Source: Purshia tridentata (taxonomy: Eukaryota > Streptophyta > Magnoliopsida > Rosales > Rosaceae). From it: a stretch of DNA of 64,000 bases. The notes beneath the pieces were generated by a model. The model was not told the origin of the DNA. It worked only from the letters and a program-made list of their open reading frames with translations, and made no database searches. Both the position numbers and the translations under genes were made by a program. This document shows positions 1-10,795 of the stretch, one piece after another (positions within the stretch are counted from its first letter, which is position 1; the number at the start of each line of letters is the position of its first letter). The stretch lies in NCBI GenBank assembly GCA_003254885.1, contig QANT01001444.1:110376-174375 (forward strand). The letters are read 5' to 3'.

Positions 1-208
1 TTGCACTTCTGTTTTCTACTTTTTACCACCCTTCAGCCCTTTAAGACAAAATCTTGTGCCTTTGTGGGGCAGGCTTGTGCTAAACTTAGACCTTAGATTA
101 GGTTGAAGTTGAAAACAAAAATCTTACCTTAAAACACTAGGGAGAACAAAAACAAAGGTTCTGATATTAATTCTATGTTGCTATTAGTACTCATTTATGG
201 AATGACAG

Positions 209-999
209 GGAAGAGATGGCCTGTCATGAAGCTGAGCTTGGAGCAGATGAATTTGCTGAAAGGATTCGTAGTCAAGAAAAATTACAGGAGCAGGTAATAT
301 CTGTCCAAATATGACAAGTATAATTAATGGTAAAGGTGTATGTTTCTAAATTACCTTAATTATATATTTTTCAGCAACTGGAGATGCTAAAGCACTTGCG
401 CAAATTTCCCCTAGATGATCAATCTGCAATCCTTGGGAAGGTATGTAGCTGTATATAATCTTTTAGCTTTCCATGGATTAGAAATTTGGACCTTAGATCA
501 CAGGAAGATTGCTTTTATCTAATTGGATTAAAGATTGGGGAGGGAAATGGGAATGCAATGTGAACTTCCTATTTAGTACATGATTTACAAAGGACAAAGG
601 CCATTATTAGATATTAAAATAATCACCTTTGGTTAACTTGTGTAGTGGCTTATGTGATTGCTGAAATTGAATCCTAATATGGATTTTACAAGAAACATGG
701 TCTCAGTGAACCCTTTTAATGGGTTCTTGCAAAGAATCCTTGAGGAACTTCTCTGCATAATCTATATCCCATAAAGAAACCTATTTAAATTCATGGATAT
801 GTTAATTATTGTTGTGTGGTTTATCCAGTGAACTCTTTTACTTGATTCTTGCAATAACATGTTGTTGGGGGTTTTGTTCTTACAGTTGCATCAGCAGATG
901 GAAGATGCCAACTTTGACGATGCTGCATCAATTTTGTCATCAGAGCAGATTCAGGAACTTGTTCGAAGGAGGGTGTCACCTTTATTTATGCCACGGTAG
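209..999 (+). CDS. 3' end of an unidentified protein gene (last three exons)
   Basis: Three exons stay in frame: 209..293, 375..440 and 886..999, ending in TAG. The gene starts upstream of the window. The readable tail is about 88 residues, acidic and helical, beginning EEMACHEAELGADEF and ending VRRRVSPLFMPR. The piece LHQQMEDANFDDAASIL resembles a UVR (UvrB/UvrC) motif helix, with alternating acidic and aliphatic positions, but I cannot name the family from this. Splice sites are canonical (acceptors tcag and acag, donors gtaat and gtatg). Exon 886..999 carries the stop; the sequence to about 1240 is probably 3' UTR. Confident that it is coding, not confident about function. Confidence 0.6.
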
Positions 1000-1533
1000 A
1001 TTGGGATATGTATCGGAGATGCAATGTAGTTTGGTTTTTAGATTGATACGTTGTCTTGGATCTGTATGTACCTGTTTGTAGCAGTAAGAACTCATGGAAT
1101 TTAGTTGTGGTGTAACTTTCTTTTTCTTACACCCCCTCCACCTTCATTTTCTTTTCCTCATTCATGGAGTTAACAGGTCAATGAGCGGCTCAAGTTTTGC
1201 TTAAAAAGCAGTGAAAAAAAAGCTTCTCTCTCATAGAGGGTGAGGTTGCTGAATAGCTTGCACATAAATAATTTTAACCTTGTAAACCTAATACTGTACG
1301 TGAATTTTTAGTTTAGCTGTTCTGAGCTGCAACTTGAGAAAAAATATCAAATGTCTTAGCGATGAATTCGTGGGGAGCTTTGGACAAATGTGTTCTGAAA
1401 TGCCTGAAAAAAATTCCTGGAATCGAAATTCGAAAATGCCGGAGGTATTTTTGGAGAACTACGATTGGATACACAGCGAAAATGTATAAGAATTTCCCCT
1501 TAGGAAAAAATAAAGGCAAGGCGAAAAAGTCGA
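1000..1533. other. 3' UTR and spacer before tRNA-Gln
   Basis: Pyrimidine-rich, AT-rich sequence after the stop at 999, plausible 3' UTR for the first part. I see no further gene; open frames over 1313..1637 on both strands span the tRNA and look accidental. Confidence 0.5.
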
Positions 1534-1605
1534 AGGTCCCACCGAGATTTGAACTCGGGTTACTGGATTCAGAGTCCAATGTCCTAACCACTAGACCATG
1601 GGACC
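1534..1605 (-). tRNA. tRNA-Gln (anticodon CUG)
   Basis: The reverse strand folds as a 72-nt cloverleaf. The acceptor stem GGTCCCA pairs with TGGGACC, the D arm contains TCTAGTGGTTAGGA, the anticodon loop is CTCTGAA with anticodon CTG, and the T loop is TTCAAAT. There is no intron and no encoded CCA, as usual for nuclear plant tRNA genes. Confidence 0.95.
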
Positions 1606-2291
1606 TTGTTGATGAAAGATTGAAAAATATTCGTTAAAGAGTGTACACATCATCAAAATGGGCCAACACAAGAGGTTGAAAATAACTATGCATCTATTCA
1701 CTTTTGTTTTTTCGGGCTTGATTTCATGATTGCATTCATTTACTCCATATGGGCTTCAGCTACTTCTAATTTTCAATTTTATTGTCGGTGCACAGTGGTC
1801 CAATTTGACTAGGAAAATGACCATTAACTCTCTTACTTAAGAGCATGGTTGTAAGTTACATATTAAAGGTGGAAATAGCCGAGTTATTCAAAGATTAAGG
1901 TTCTGGTGCAAAAAGTCGTGTGTTCAAATCCCGCTCACTACACACTAAATTCAGTTTTATTTATATGATTTTTTTTTTTGGGTAAGATATCCCGCGTAAA
2001 AATAGACAAAGTGCAAGCACACTATTGCAATAACTAGTAACAAAAGTTATATTATATGTTAGGCCTTTGAGAAGGTACCATATATATCAGTTCAAAACAA
2101 AAAAGTGACAGGTGAACAATGCCGGTATATACCATATAACGTATAGCATACTGATCCATGGAGAAAAAAGGTAGTTGCAAGTTAAGTTGGTGTACAAATA
2201 CACGACAAAAGATCAGGTACCCATATAAGCAAGGAAAAAAATCGTGCAGCGTATACAAATAATACAATGAGCAATGATCATAATTAACTAA
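1606..2291. other. Gene-free spacer
   Basis: AT-rich intergenic DNA with no coding exon or RNA gene that I can support. The open frame at 2052..2309 runs into the MITE at 2292 and has no recognisable protein signature. Confidence 0.5.
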
Positions 2292-2489
2292 CAATGTTAC
2301 ACTTACCACATTTTTATACTATAATTTTATACAATTTTAAATGACAATCTATATGAAATTTATACATTGGACACTAAAAAAATAAAAATAAAAACCCTAA
2401 AAATAAAGAAATACCTTATTAATACAATAATGACACATAAAATTATATAAAAAAAATGGTATAAAAGTATGGTAAAAATAACATTATTG
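2292..2489 (-). mobile_element. MITE, 9-bp-TSD family, copy 1 (inverted)
   Basis: 198-bp element with terminal inverted repeats: left end CAATGTTACACTTACCACA, right end (reverse complement) CAATAATGTTATTTTTACCA. Internal landmarks (ATTGGACACTAAAAAAATAAA, AATAATGACAC) match, in reverse, the copies at 41511..41692 and 42200..42387. It has no coding capacity. Flanking bases here are not a clean 9-bp repeat (ATTAACTAA versus TAAGTTAAC), so this copy is probably the oldest or has an altered end. Confidence 0.75.
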
Positions 2490-2811
2490 TAAGTTAACTC
2501 ATTGTCTAATAATGTCAACCATGCTTACCAAGAAAAAACAAAAAACTTATTGCCCACTTGTTAAAGATAGTCAACTATTTGGTAATGCATTCCAAATATT
2601 CAATCCGTTCTTCAACAAATGATTAATGAATACAACATGGTTTGCGGTCCCCATCAATTGACATATATTATAAATGAATTAATTAATCCCACACGATTTG
2701 ATTTTATCAATGCAAAACAAATATTTAAATGAACCCAGTAGCAGAAGAAGCACATTCAAAGGCTTTGAATTGAATTGCATGCAATATCACAGCTAGCTAG
2801 ATTATCCATTA
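2490..2811. promoter_or_regulatory. Duplicated CYP promoter region, copy 1
   Basis: This segment is a diverged copy of the region upstream of the intact P450 (about 3478..3775). Shared landmarks are GCTTACCAAGAAA, GATAGTCA, TCCAAATATTCAATC, a TATTTAA box (about 2722 here, 3718 there) and AGCAGAAGAAGCACATTCAA. The duplication therefore included the promoter, not just coding sequence. Confidence 0.65.
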
Positions 2812-3202
2812 ATGGCTCCAATGCTCCAAATTTCACAGTTCTACTTTCCTCTTTGCACTTCTATCCTCCTTGTCCTGGTTATTTTCTGGAAGAGATCCAG
2901 ATCCAGATCAAAATTAGGCAGTGGCCCAATCCACAAGTCTCCCCCAGGGCCATGGAAATAAAGGTCAGTGACTGGGCAATAGGAAGAGATCCAGAGTTCT
3001 ACGGTTCTTCCATTGACTTCAAAGGGTTCAACTTTGAGTTCCTTCCATTTGGGGCATAAAATTTGGTATTGCAATGATAGAACTTGCTCTTTCTGAATTA
3101 CTCTACCATTTTGATTGGGCACTGCCAAATGGGATCAAACCAGATGAACTTGACATAGCTGAGACTTTTGGAATTACGTGTAGGAGGAAGAATGATTTGT
3201 AG
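2812..3202 (+). pseudogene. CYP71-like cytochrome P450 pseudogene, internally deleted
   Basis: The first ~150 bp match the start of the intact gene at 3776: membrane anchor, then the proline-rich SPPGPW hinge. At about 2957 the sequence jumps into the last exon (WAIGRDPEFYG, matching WAVGRDPEIWV of the neighbour), deleting most of exon 1, the intron, the I helix and the ExxR helix. A second deletion at about 3057 removes the heme-binding loop including the axial cysteine and creates a stop (FLPFGA, then TAA). The remainder still reads like the tail ALPNGIKPDELD ... RRKNDL and ends in TAG at 3200..3202. It cannot encode a working P450. It is a tandem duplicate, not a retrocopy, since its upstream region is duplicated too. 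Confidence 0.88.
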
Positions 3203-3717
3203 TGAGGAAAAAGGTTCTTACTTGTTACAAACAAACAAGTTTAATTGGTGTAAACGACAAATGGTCATCATGGTGCCTACAAATGCAACAAGGGAAGGGA
3301 CCTACTAATATTTTAGAATTCAAAGAAAGAGAAAGGAAGAAAACTTGTGCAGCAAACATGTATATATATATATATATATACAAGCACTAACAAGCTATAG
3401 TATTCAAAGGAAAGAGGTGTAATCTGGACAATGAGATATGACTGCACATATAGTGCATACTCAAAACTAGCTCATTGTCTAGCTTACCAAGAAATAAAAA
3501 AATTAATAAACTCACTGAATACAGATAAATCACGTTGACAAATAGGTTAAGGATAGTCAGCATTCTGGTAATATATATATATATTCCAAATATTCAATCA
3601 GCTCTTAATGAGCGCTGATACGCTAGCAAATATAAAAATGAACAGGCTAACCTTGGTGCTGAATCTGATCAACAAATGCTGCTCATATATTAAACTAAAC
3701 AACGACTAGTAAAACAA
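3203..3717. other. Spacer and promoter region of the intact CYP71-like gene
   Basis: Contains a (TA)10 microsatellite at 3361..3380, a shorter TA run near 3573, and from about 3478 the sequence shared with the copy upstream of the pseudogene. No coding exon seen; the 62-residue open frame at 3202..3390 is low complexity. Confidence 0.5.
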
Positions 3718-3724
3718 GTATTTA
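3718..3724 (+). promoter_or_regulatory. Putative TATA box of the CYP71-like gene
   Basis: TATTTAA lies 51 bp upstream of the ATG at 3776, inside a block (AGTATTTAAGTTGAACCCAG) that recurs in the pseudogene promoter and again at about 5765. Conservation among copies and position support a core promoter role; the transcription start is not known. Confidence 0.45.
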
Positions 3725-3775
3725 AGTTGAACCCAGAAGCAGAAGAAGCACATTCAACGGCCTTGAATTGAATTA

Positions 3776-5620
3776 ATGGCTCTAATGCTCCAAATTTCAC
3801 AGCACTACTTTCCTCTTTTCACTTCTCTCCTCCTCCTCCTTGTCCTGGTTATTTTCTGGAAGAGATCCACATCCAGATCAAAATTAGGCAGTGGCCCAAT
3901 CCACAAGTCTCCCCCAGGGCCATGGAAACTGCCTATTATAGGGAACTTGCATCAGTTGGCTGCAGCTGGTATTGCACTACCACACCATTCATTGAGAGAC
4001 TTGGCCAAGAAATATGGACCCATTATGCATCTACAACTGGGTCAGTTAGAGGCTATAGTACTTTCATCCCAAAAAGCAGCCCAAGAGGTGTTAAAGACCC
4101 ATGACCTTGCCTTCGCTCAGAGGCCTCTGGTTTTGGCAGCAGATGTTATGTCCTTTGGCCAAGCAAGCATTGTCTTTGCTCCTTATGGAGATATGTGGAG
4201 AGAGCTGCGCAAGGTTTGTGTTTTCGAACTCCTAAGTGCTAAACGTGTGCAGTCATTTCGATCCATAAGAGAAGAAGAGGTATGCAATCTTATTGAATCC
4301 ATCAAATTATACTCCTCATCATCATCTCAACCCATAAATTTAAGTGAGAAGGTGTTCACCTTGACAAATGGGATAGTATCAAGGGCAGCATTTGGAAAAA
4401 CGTGCAAAGACCAAAAAGAGTTCACTTTATTGCTAAACGAAACAATCAAACTCGCTGGAGGCTTTGACATCCCTGATTTGTTTCCTTCACTCAGATTTCT
4501 CGGTTACCTTACTGGGACCATACCTGCAATGAAAAAGATGCAAAACAAGCTTGGAAACATCCTTGACAGTATCATCAATGATCATAAGATGAAAGCATCA
4601 TCATCATCATCATCAAAATTAGTCTTCACTACCGACAGTCATGACAAACCAGCTGCTGCTCATCATGATCAGGAGGAAGATCTTGTTGATGTACTTCTAA
4701 GACTTCAGGAATCCAATAAGCTGGAATTCAATTTCAAAACCAATCAGATCAAAGATGTGATTATGGTACGTATGATCCATTTTACTTGCAGCCATACATG
4801 TCTGCATCACTTTGATCTTTTTGGTACATACTCATCCTGTGCTTATGTTTAAACCTAGGTTGTTTTAGACTTCCATTTAACTAATTTTCCAAAATAAACT
4901 TTAAATACTAAATCATACCTCCAAGGTGTGTAATTCTCTAGTAACACCCAGCTTCTATTATATTATATCACATATTTTGAGATCTAAGATGACATTTTAC
5001 TGTATAATTTTGGTCAGGACATGTTTTCTGCAGGGAGTGAGACTTCAGCGAGTGTGATGGAATGGGCATTGTCGGAGTTGATGAGGAACCCAAGTGCAAT
5101 GAAGAAGGCCCAAGCTGAGGTGCGACAAGTGCTTAAAGGAAAGTCAAAAATCCAAGAAACAGAGCTTGAGAAACTGCATTACTTGAAAGCAGTAGTGAAA
5201 GAAACTCTGCGGTTGCACCCTCCTACCCCCTTATTCCCAAGAGAAGCAAGGGAAAGATGTGAAATCAGTGGATTTGAAATACCAATGAAAACAAAAGTAA
5301 TTATCAATGAATGGGCAGTGGGAAGAGATCCAGAGATTTGGGTTGATGCAGAGTCGTTTAAGCCAGAGAGGTTCCAAGGTTGCTCCATGGAAGTCTTTAA
5401 AGGGTTCTTTACATTTGGGGCTGGTAGAAGAATATGTCCCGGCATATCATTTGCTACCGCAGTCATTGAACTTGCTCTCTCTCAATTGCTCTACCACTTT
5501 GATTGGGAACTCGGGAATGGGATCCAACCACATCAACTTGATATGACCGAGACTTTTGGGATTTCCAGTAGGAGAAAGAATGATTTGTACGTGATTGCCA
5601 CCCATTCCATCATATCATAG
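3776..5620 (+). CDS. Cytochrome P450, CYP71 clan (CYP71D-like), 530 aa
   Basis: Two exons, 3776..4765 and 5018..5620, joined in phase 0 at VIM/DMFSAG, the conserved intron position of CYP71-type genes. The protein has an N-terminal membrane anchor (residues ~10-28), the hinge SPPGPWKLPIIGN (~45), an I-helix oxygen-binding motif AGSETS (335-340), the ExxR motif ETLR (392-395), PERF (446-449) and the heme loop FGAGRRICPG with axial Cys470. All catalytic landmarks are intact, so it is probably an active ER-bound monooxygenase using a P450 reductase. Plant CYP71D enzymes act on terpenoids, flavonoids and other specialised metabolites; the substrate cannot be read from sequence. A serine run encoded by TCA repeats lies near residue 280. 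A deleted duplicate lies just upstream. Confidence 0.93.
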
Positions 5621-5764
5621 ATGGATTGGATGAGATCGACCTCTCTGCCGGTCTAGTTTTTTTTTTTTCTTTTTTTTTTCAGTCGCATTTGTGTTTGGAA
5701 TAAAATACGATTGCTGCAGAGCCAGGCATGAGGCAACCCAAAACCCCATGGCATGCACCTACTT

Positions 5765-5860
5765 AGTATTTAAGTTGAACCCAGAACCAGAAGAAGCACA
5801 TTGACTCAGCATATCCACATTGCTGCTCATTAAAGAACGACCACTAATGAATAGAACTTG
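5765..5860 (+). repeat. Third, orphan copy of the CYP promoter block
   Basis: GTATTTAAGTTGAACCCAGA followed by ACCAGAAGAAGCACATT repeats the core promoter and leader of the intact P450 (3717..3756). Downstream, TTGCTGCTCAT, AACGAC and ACTA recall the 3675..3710 region but in changed order. No P450 coding sequence follows, so this is a remnant of a further tandem copy or of a rearrangement. Confidence 0.6.
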
Positions 5861-5924
5861 AGTCATCCAGCTGTGCTTGAACACTCCAATAGGCATATAT
5901 AACCAAAAAAAAAACAGTGGTCTC

Positions 5925-6556
5925 TGCTTTTTCTTCATCAAAGACTTGTTGAATATCCTTGAGGGCATCTCCAAACTTTTCCTTGAGTACACGTTCAATT
6001 CCCATCTTCATCTTCATGGTGGTTGTTGAGCTCGGACAGCTCCCACATGCCTCTGTTTATTATTTCACCCCACCAAAGCCAACACAGTTAGTTATTTTTC
6101 TTTCATGCCAATGCAATTTCAAGTTTCAACTGCCCAATTGGAAACTAAATAATTGATTTTTTTCTTCACTACTGTTTCTGATCAAATTACATGCAGAGAA
6201 TGAGTAATCAATCCCCTATCTTATTCAAATTAACAAAACCCAAAATTATTTATTGAATCAAATGAGAGTTTCAATGCCTTAATCATCAGCATAACCCAAC
6301 CCATATTTAAAATGAAAAATAAAATAAAAAGAGATTGAAAAAGAAGTTATCCAACTCAAATCCACCTAGGAGCTTGAGCGAAACGACGCCGTCTTCAACG
6401 GACCCAACTCGGAAATGAGATAGGGGCGCACGTCCTCAAGAACCAGATCGACGTTTGGAACGGTGAGTTCGAACTTCTTGGTGCTAGCGCCGGTGCCGGT
6501 TGTGGGAGTTGGTGGAGCTGCTGGGTTGAGAAAGTGAAAGGTTTGTCGACATTTTT
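5925..6556 (-). pseudogene. NFU (NifU-like) plastid Fe-S scaffold pseudogene
   Basis: Two exon-like blocks lie on the reverse strand. About 6556..6366 reads through a proline/threonine-rich stretch into KKFELTVPNVDLVLEDVRPY LISE, breaks frame, then resumes as SVEDGVVSLKLLG. About 6050..5925 reads ACGSCPSSTTT, then MKMGIERVLKEKFGDALKDI and QQVFDEE. This is the NFU domain of plastid NFU1/2/3-type proteins, which assemble Fe-S clusters on a CxxC pair; the CGSC motif survives. The glycine-rich turn expected after LIS (DGGNVDV in the family) is deleted with a frameshift, and the second, degenerate NFU domain after DEE is absent, replaced by sequence unlike the family. The intron position is retained, so this is a decayed gene copy, not a processed one. 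Transcription is not excluded. Confidence 0.72.
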
Positions 6557-6990
6557 AGTTAACGTGCATTTAATGAAAATAATTAAAATTCTGATAAATG
6601 TATTAAATATAAAAGGGTTAATTTCAGACTTTTGAGTTTAGTATCTCAAGTTTGCTTTAAATTTTAATTTAATGCCTCGTGTATAAAATTTTGCAGTGGC
6701 ATACTTTATATTTTGTTCGTGGACCGGCGAAAAGAGATGACAAAAGGGACCCACATGCATACGTAAGATCATACTGACGTGGACGGCACCGATTGATCTT
6801 GAGGGCTTAGATACGTACCCAATGGAACAGCCTCCAAGTCCAAGATAAGGTTTCCCTCTCACCCCTTCTCCCTCTTCTTCCTCCAAAGCTATTCAGACCA
6901 AACCCCAACGCAATTACACAATAAAACAAATTTCCCAAATTCAATTCGTTCTCTTTTTTTATGAAAAATTAAATCTTTGCGGAATCAGAA
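6557..6990. other. Spacer and 5' flank of the bL27c gene
   Basis: AT-rich sequence followed from about 6840 by a pyrimidine-rich leader (TCTTCTTCCTCC) that is probably the bL27c 5' UTR. The open frame at 6638..6886 on the reverse strand has no family signature. Confidence 0.45.
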
Positions 6991-8294
6991 ATGGCGGTTG
7001 CTGCGTCAATGAGTTTCAACCTAGTCGGGGCATTCAGAGGGCTGTCAGTAAGCCCGAGTTCAAGCTCATCGTCCTCATTCTTCAAAGGCGATTTGGGTTC
7101 CGTACAAATGGGTCCGAAGCTATCCCTTTGGGTCTCACAGAAGAGAGTGCCATTGACGATTCAAAACGCGCACAAGAAAGGAGCTGGGAGTACCAAGAAC
7201 GGTCGCGATTCCAAAGGCCAAAGGCTCGGCGTCAAGATTTATGGTGACCAGGTCGCCAAGCCTGGCTCCATCATTATCCGCCAGCGTGGCACCAAGGTAA
7301 TAAATAACTACCATAATGTGCTTGATTTTGATTTTCTTTACAATTTCAATGACCACGACCACGAGGTACAATTTCAAGGCATGGTGGGGTTTAACTTGGG
7401 CTGATTGTGGGATAGCAAAGCCCCTGAATTTGTGTCGACTGTTTGTTTGATTATGCAGTATTTCCCTTATAATTAACAAGTGTCACTAGAACTGCTTAAG
7501 AGTGGCATGTTGGGCATAATTGAAACCACTTTGATCTGGGAAGGATTTGTGGCACACCAATTTGGGCACTGTGAAGCTATATTATAGAGATACATGTTTG
7601 AAAGATGTCACTAAAGGGCATCTACCATTATAGTTTGCAATATATGTATGTTTCAATGCTTTAACTGATGGTGCATTCTAAAGAATGTCCCTTCTCTGAG
7701 TGCGTTGTTGGATTATGAAGGTTAAATGATGAGCATCCTTTTCTGTGGTTCCAGAATTACATGGTATTTCTTAGTTTTGTTAATGATATAACACTCTTCT
7801 TAAAGCTTCTTGCACTCCACTAGATGAGTGCAGATCTCTTGGTGTATTTTTGTTACCTTAATATCGACATATAGAATCTTTTTATGACTTTGGAGTGCTT
7901 TTGTTGCATCAATTTCAGTTTCATGCGGGGAAGAACGTGGGGCTTGGCAAGGACCACACCATATTCTCTTTGATTGATGGGTTAGTTAAATTTGAGAAGT
8001 TTGGACCTGATCACAAGAAGAAGGTTTGATTTGAAGTTCCTAAGCCTTACAGTTGAGTATTCTATACTAACACTAACACGAATCATTGTTTTGTATGATT
8101 GGTAGGTGAGTGTTTACCCTCGAGAAGTGCAGCCCGAGAACCCCAACAGCTACAAGGTTAGGAAGAGGGAGAACTTCAGACTACAACGCGAAAAAAAGAA
8201 AGCAAGAAAGGAAGGCTATATCATTCAATCCAAACAACCTGAACTAATACTTGCATCTGCTGCTGATGCTGCAGATTGCAATCCAGTTTGTTGA
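6991..8294 (+). CDS. RPL27: Plastid 50S ribosomal protein bL27 (nuclear-encoded)
   Basis: Three in-frame exons, 6991..7296, 7919..8023 and 8106..8294, encode 199 aa. Residues 1 to ~57 are a serine-rich plastid transit peptide. The mature protein begins near [18 protein letters not shown], the bL27 signature, and continues with [40 protein letters not shown] and a basic plant-type C-terminal extension rich in KKARKE. bL27 sits by the peptidyl-transferase centre of the 70S ribosome. The second and third exons are short (105 and 189 bp) and start in phase 0. The first ATG fits a transit peptide. I see no damage. Confidence 0.95.
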
Positions 8295-9586
8295 AGTTTT
8301 CATTTTTGCTAGTTTTTCTGCTCTATTGGTGATCAACCTTGCAAATAAATTTGAGTTGCGTTTCCTTTTTCGTTTTGTGTAATTTTTTGTTAACTTTACT
8401 GGAAAAGCTTAATTCATGTATCACGTATGCCAATTCTAGTTCCTCTCTGACTGTGCTTTAAACTCCTTTCATGGAAAATTCAAGCTCACTCTTACAAGGT
8501 TCCAATACAATTTTTTTTTTTAAATTCAGATTTTTCTTACTTTAATAATTTAAAGGAATCACGGTTATTCATAACTTTCAAGCATTTAGCATGTTCAAAA
8601 CCTTTTCCTGAAGAGAAAGAACACAATGTTACTTTGCTAGACGATCCGAGGTGGATAGTCTTTTTTGGGTTGTCAAGGATTATGTAATTAGTCTGGCTAA
8701 AATTCCTCCCGCATTATTTAATCTTTTGGATTTCATAATGTTCAAAATTTAGCAGAGTGAATGAAATAGGGAAAGTTTTGATTTGGTTCAAATTTGAGGG
8801 CAAAAATACTATGCCTGAACCCTCTCCCAAAATCACACAACTGACAAAAATTCAAGGACTAGAGCTAGGCTTGTCCAAGACTCAAGAGAGAAGGTGCTAA
8901 ATGACTAAAAAATCTTTGAATTACAATAGAACAAATCTAACAGAGTAAAGTCTAGCTGGCGAAGAAACATCAAAATCCGTCTGGTAGTAGATCTCATCCC
9001 ATTTTAGTGTTGATTAACAACTGACCTGCAACACAAACATTTTACCAAAAACACAATCAATACCCACGTATCAATTAAAGGCACTGAAGAAATAATCAAG
9101 AACACATTAAGTTTCTATACAAGCAGAGATATTTTAGTTATCTTAAATTCTGTAATAAAAAAGGATGGAATTAGAAACAATTCATATACAAATTTATGTA
9201 AACTTATACAAGCACTTGAACATAAATGCATGGACCTCCAGTGCAACTTCCTGATTAAATGAATTAATTGCCTTCCAGTACAAAATCTAAGAATATTTTT
9301 CCAATCCCAAGTGAAACTAGAAAAACTATAGGGACGGTTTTATACATAGAAAGAAACAAAAATTATGCCACAATTTCTAGATTACCAAATACCAGTCATT
9401 AACATATAACATATTAACGCGGAAGCCTATGCCTATACATACACAATTGCAAATATGAAATAATTATCACGTAAACAGAGATTTAAGTCCAGAAGAGAGT
9501 TCCATTGCAAAAGCCATTGCATGCAAAGCGATCAAAGTACGCAAGACACGAGCAAATACAAGTTGAGACATGAGAGAGAGCCTTAC
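8295..9586. other. Converging 3' flanks of the bL27c and SEC61G genes
   Basis: 3' UTR of bL27c probably ends near 8345 (AATAAATTTGAG at 8343). The 3' side next to SEC61G has a possible donor site, GTAAGG, two bases after its stop, so a 3' UTR intron is possible and the real SEC61G transcript may extend towards 9480 or beyond. Otherwise AT-rich and gene-free. Confidence 0.5.
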
Positions 9587-9930
9587 CTAAACAGATCCGA
9601 CGATGATGTTGTTGATCGGGATGAAGATGAGCTTCACAAAGAAGCCAACGAACCCCATCACCACGAATCCGATGGCCGTACGTAACGCCACCTTTGTGAA
9701 TTCTGTTACATGAAAAACGCACCGGATTATTATTCCGGATTCGATTCGTATATATCTCAAACACAAAATCAAGAAGCCTTATTGCACATCGAATTGAATT
9801 GAATTAATATCGCCACGAAATGGATTGATTGATTACCTTTGCGGTCGGGTTTATGGCAGCGCTTGACGAGGCGAACGCTGTCCTTTGAGAATTCTCTGAG
9901 TGGGTCGAACACTGAGTCTATGGCGTCCAT
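9587..9930 (-). CDS. SEC61G: Protein transport protein Sec61 subunit gamma
   Basis: Two exons on the reverse strand, 9930..9837 and 9702..9587, joined in phase 1, give 69 aa, the exact usual length of plant Sec61 gamma. The protein starts [18 protein letters not shown], then [13 protein letters not shown], and ends with a single transmembrane helix [20 protein letters not shown] and the short tail INNIIVGSV. It is the tail-anchored SecE/Sss1 subunit that clamps the Sec61 protein-conducting channel in the ER membrane. An apparent donor GTAAGG follows the stop codon, suggesting an intron in the 3' UTR. All conserved landmarks are intact. Confidence 0.96.
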
Positions 9931-10795
9931 TTTTACCCAGGAATTTGAAGATTTTATTTATTTATTTTTTGTACAGAGGAGCCTCGGAGGAAGAACACGA
10001 GGAAGATTGAGCTGAACGCAGAGGAATCAGGGGACTTTATGCCGATCATACTTGGTCCTCCCCCGATGAGTCACCACCTCCAATGAAATTATTACACGTG
10101 TCATTCAAATTATAACGTGTCAGTTGTTTTTTTTGGCAAAAAAACTCACAATATTAAATGGTGGTAATTTCATCCCTCCAAAGTCCAAACCTATTGCCGC
10201 AGATTTTTAAAATAAATTATAAAAAAAAAACTCACAGCCAATTAGGCTATTAGCCCTTAGAAGTGCAATGAAAAGGAAAATTAATACCTTCAGGTTGGCC
10301 CAAGCGATAAGAATAAAGGTTATGATTAAGCTATATTCAGATTTACATTACCTCTAATGTAATCAAAAATAAAAAAACGAAAATTAAAACTCTTGCAATG
10401 AGTGTTGAAAAAAAGCTCCATCAGGCATGCAGAAAAACCAAAGAAAAAACAAAATAGAAACCCAAGCTGGCTGATGCAAGGAATCGTTTCAAATCAAATA
10501 TGAAGCGTAATTTCTCTGAATACGGTCATACAACAATATCCTCCACATAAGTGATGCTAAAACATCCTTGAAATCAGAAGGGTTCAACTAAACAAGCTGC
10601 TGACACACACCAGTTCTATCTTAGATACATGGGAAATTCCTTCAAAACCATCGATCAGCACCTACAGCATTCAAAATCTTCCAAAAACATCCCCTGCAAT
10701 CCGTTTCCAAGCTGGCTGCCCGGTGCTGGAAGAAGGCAACAAATTATAGCAAATCCGTCAATTAGGCTGTAAGGTTGCTATATCTTTATTCCAAC
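9931..10795. other. 5' flank of SEC61G and 3' flank of the C2H2 gene
   Basis: The part near 9931..10060 is the SEC61G leader and promoter. From about 10380 to 10795 the reverse strand is probably 3' UTR of the zinc-finger gene. I see no other gene. Confidence 0.45.

Noticed and set aside
1313-1637. Overlapping open frames of ~90 codons on both strands
   Set aside because: Both run through the tRNA-Gln gene and carry no protein family motif; the tRNA explains the conserved-looking sequence.
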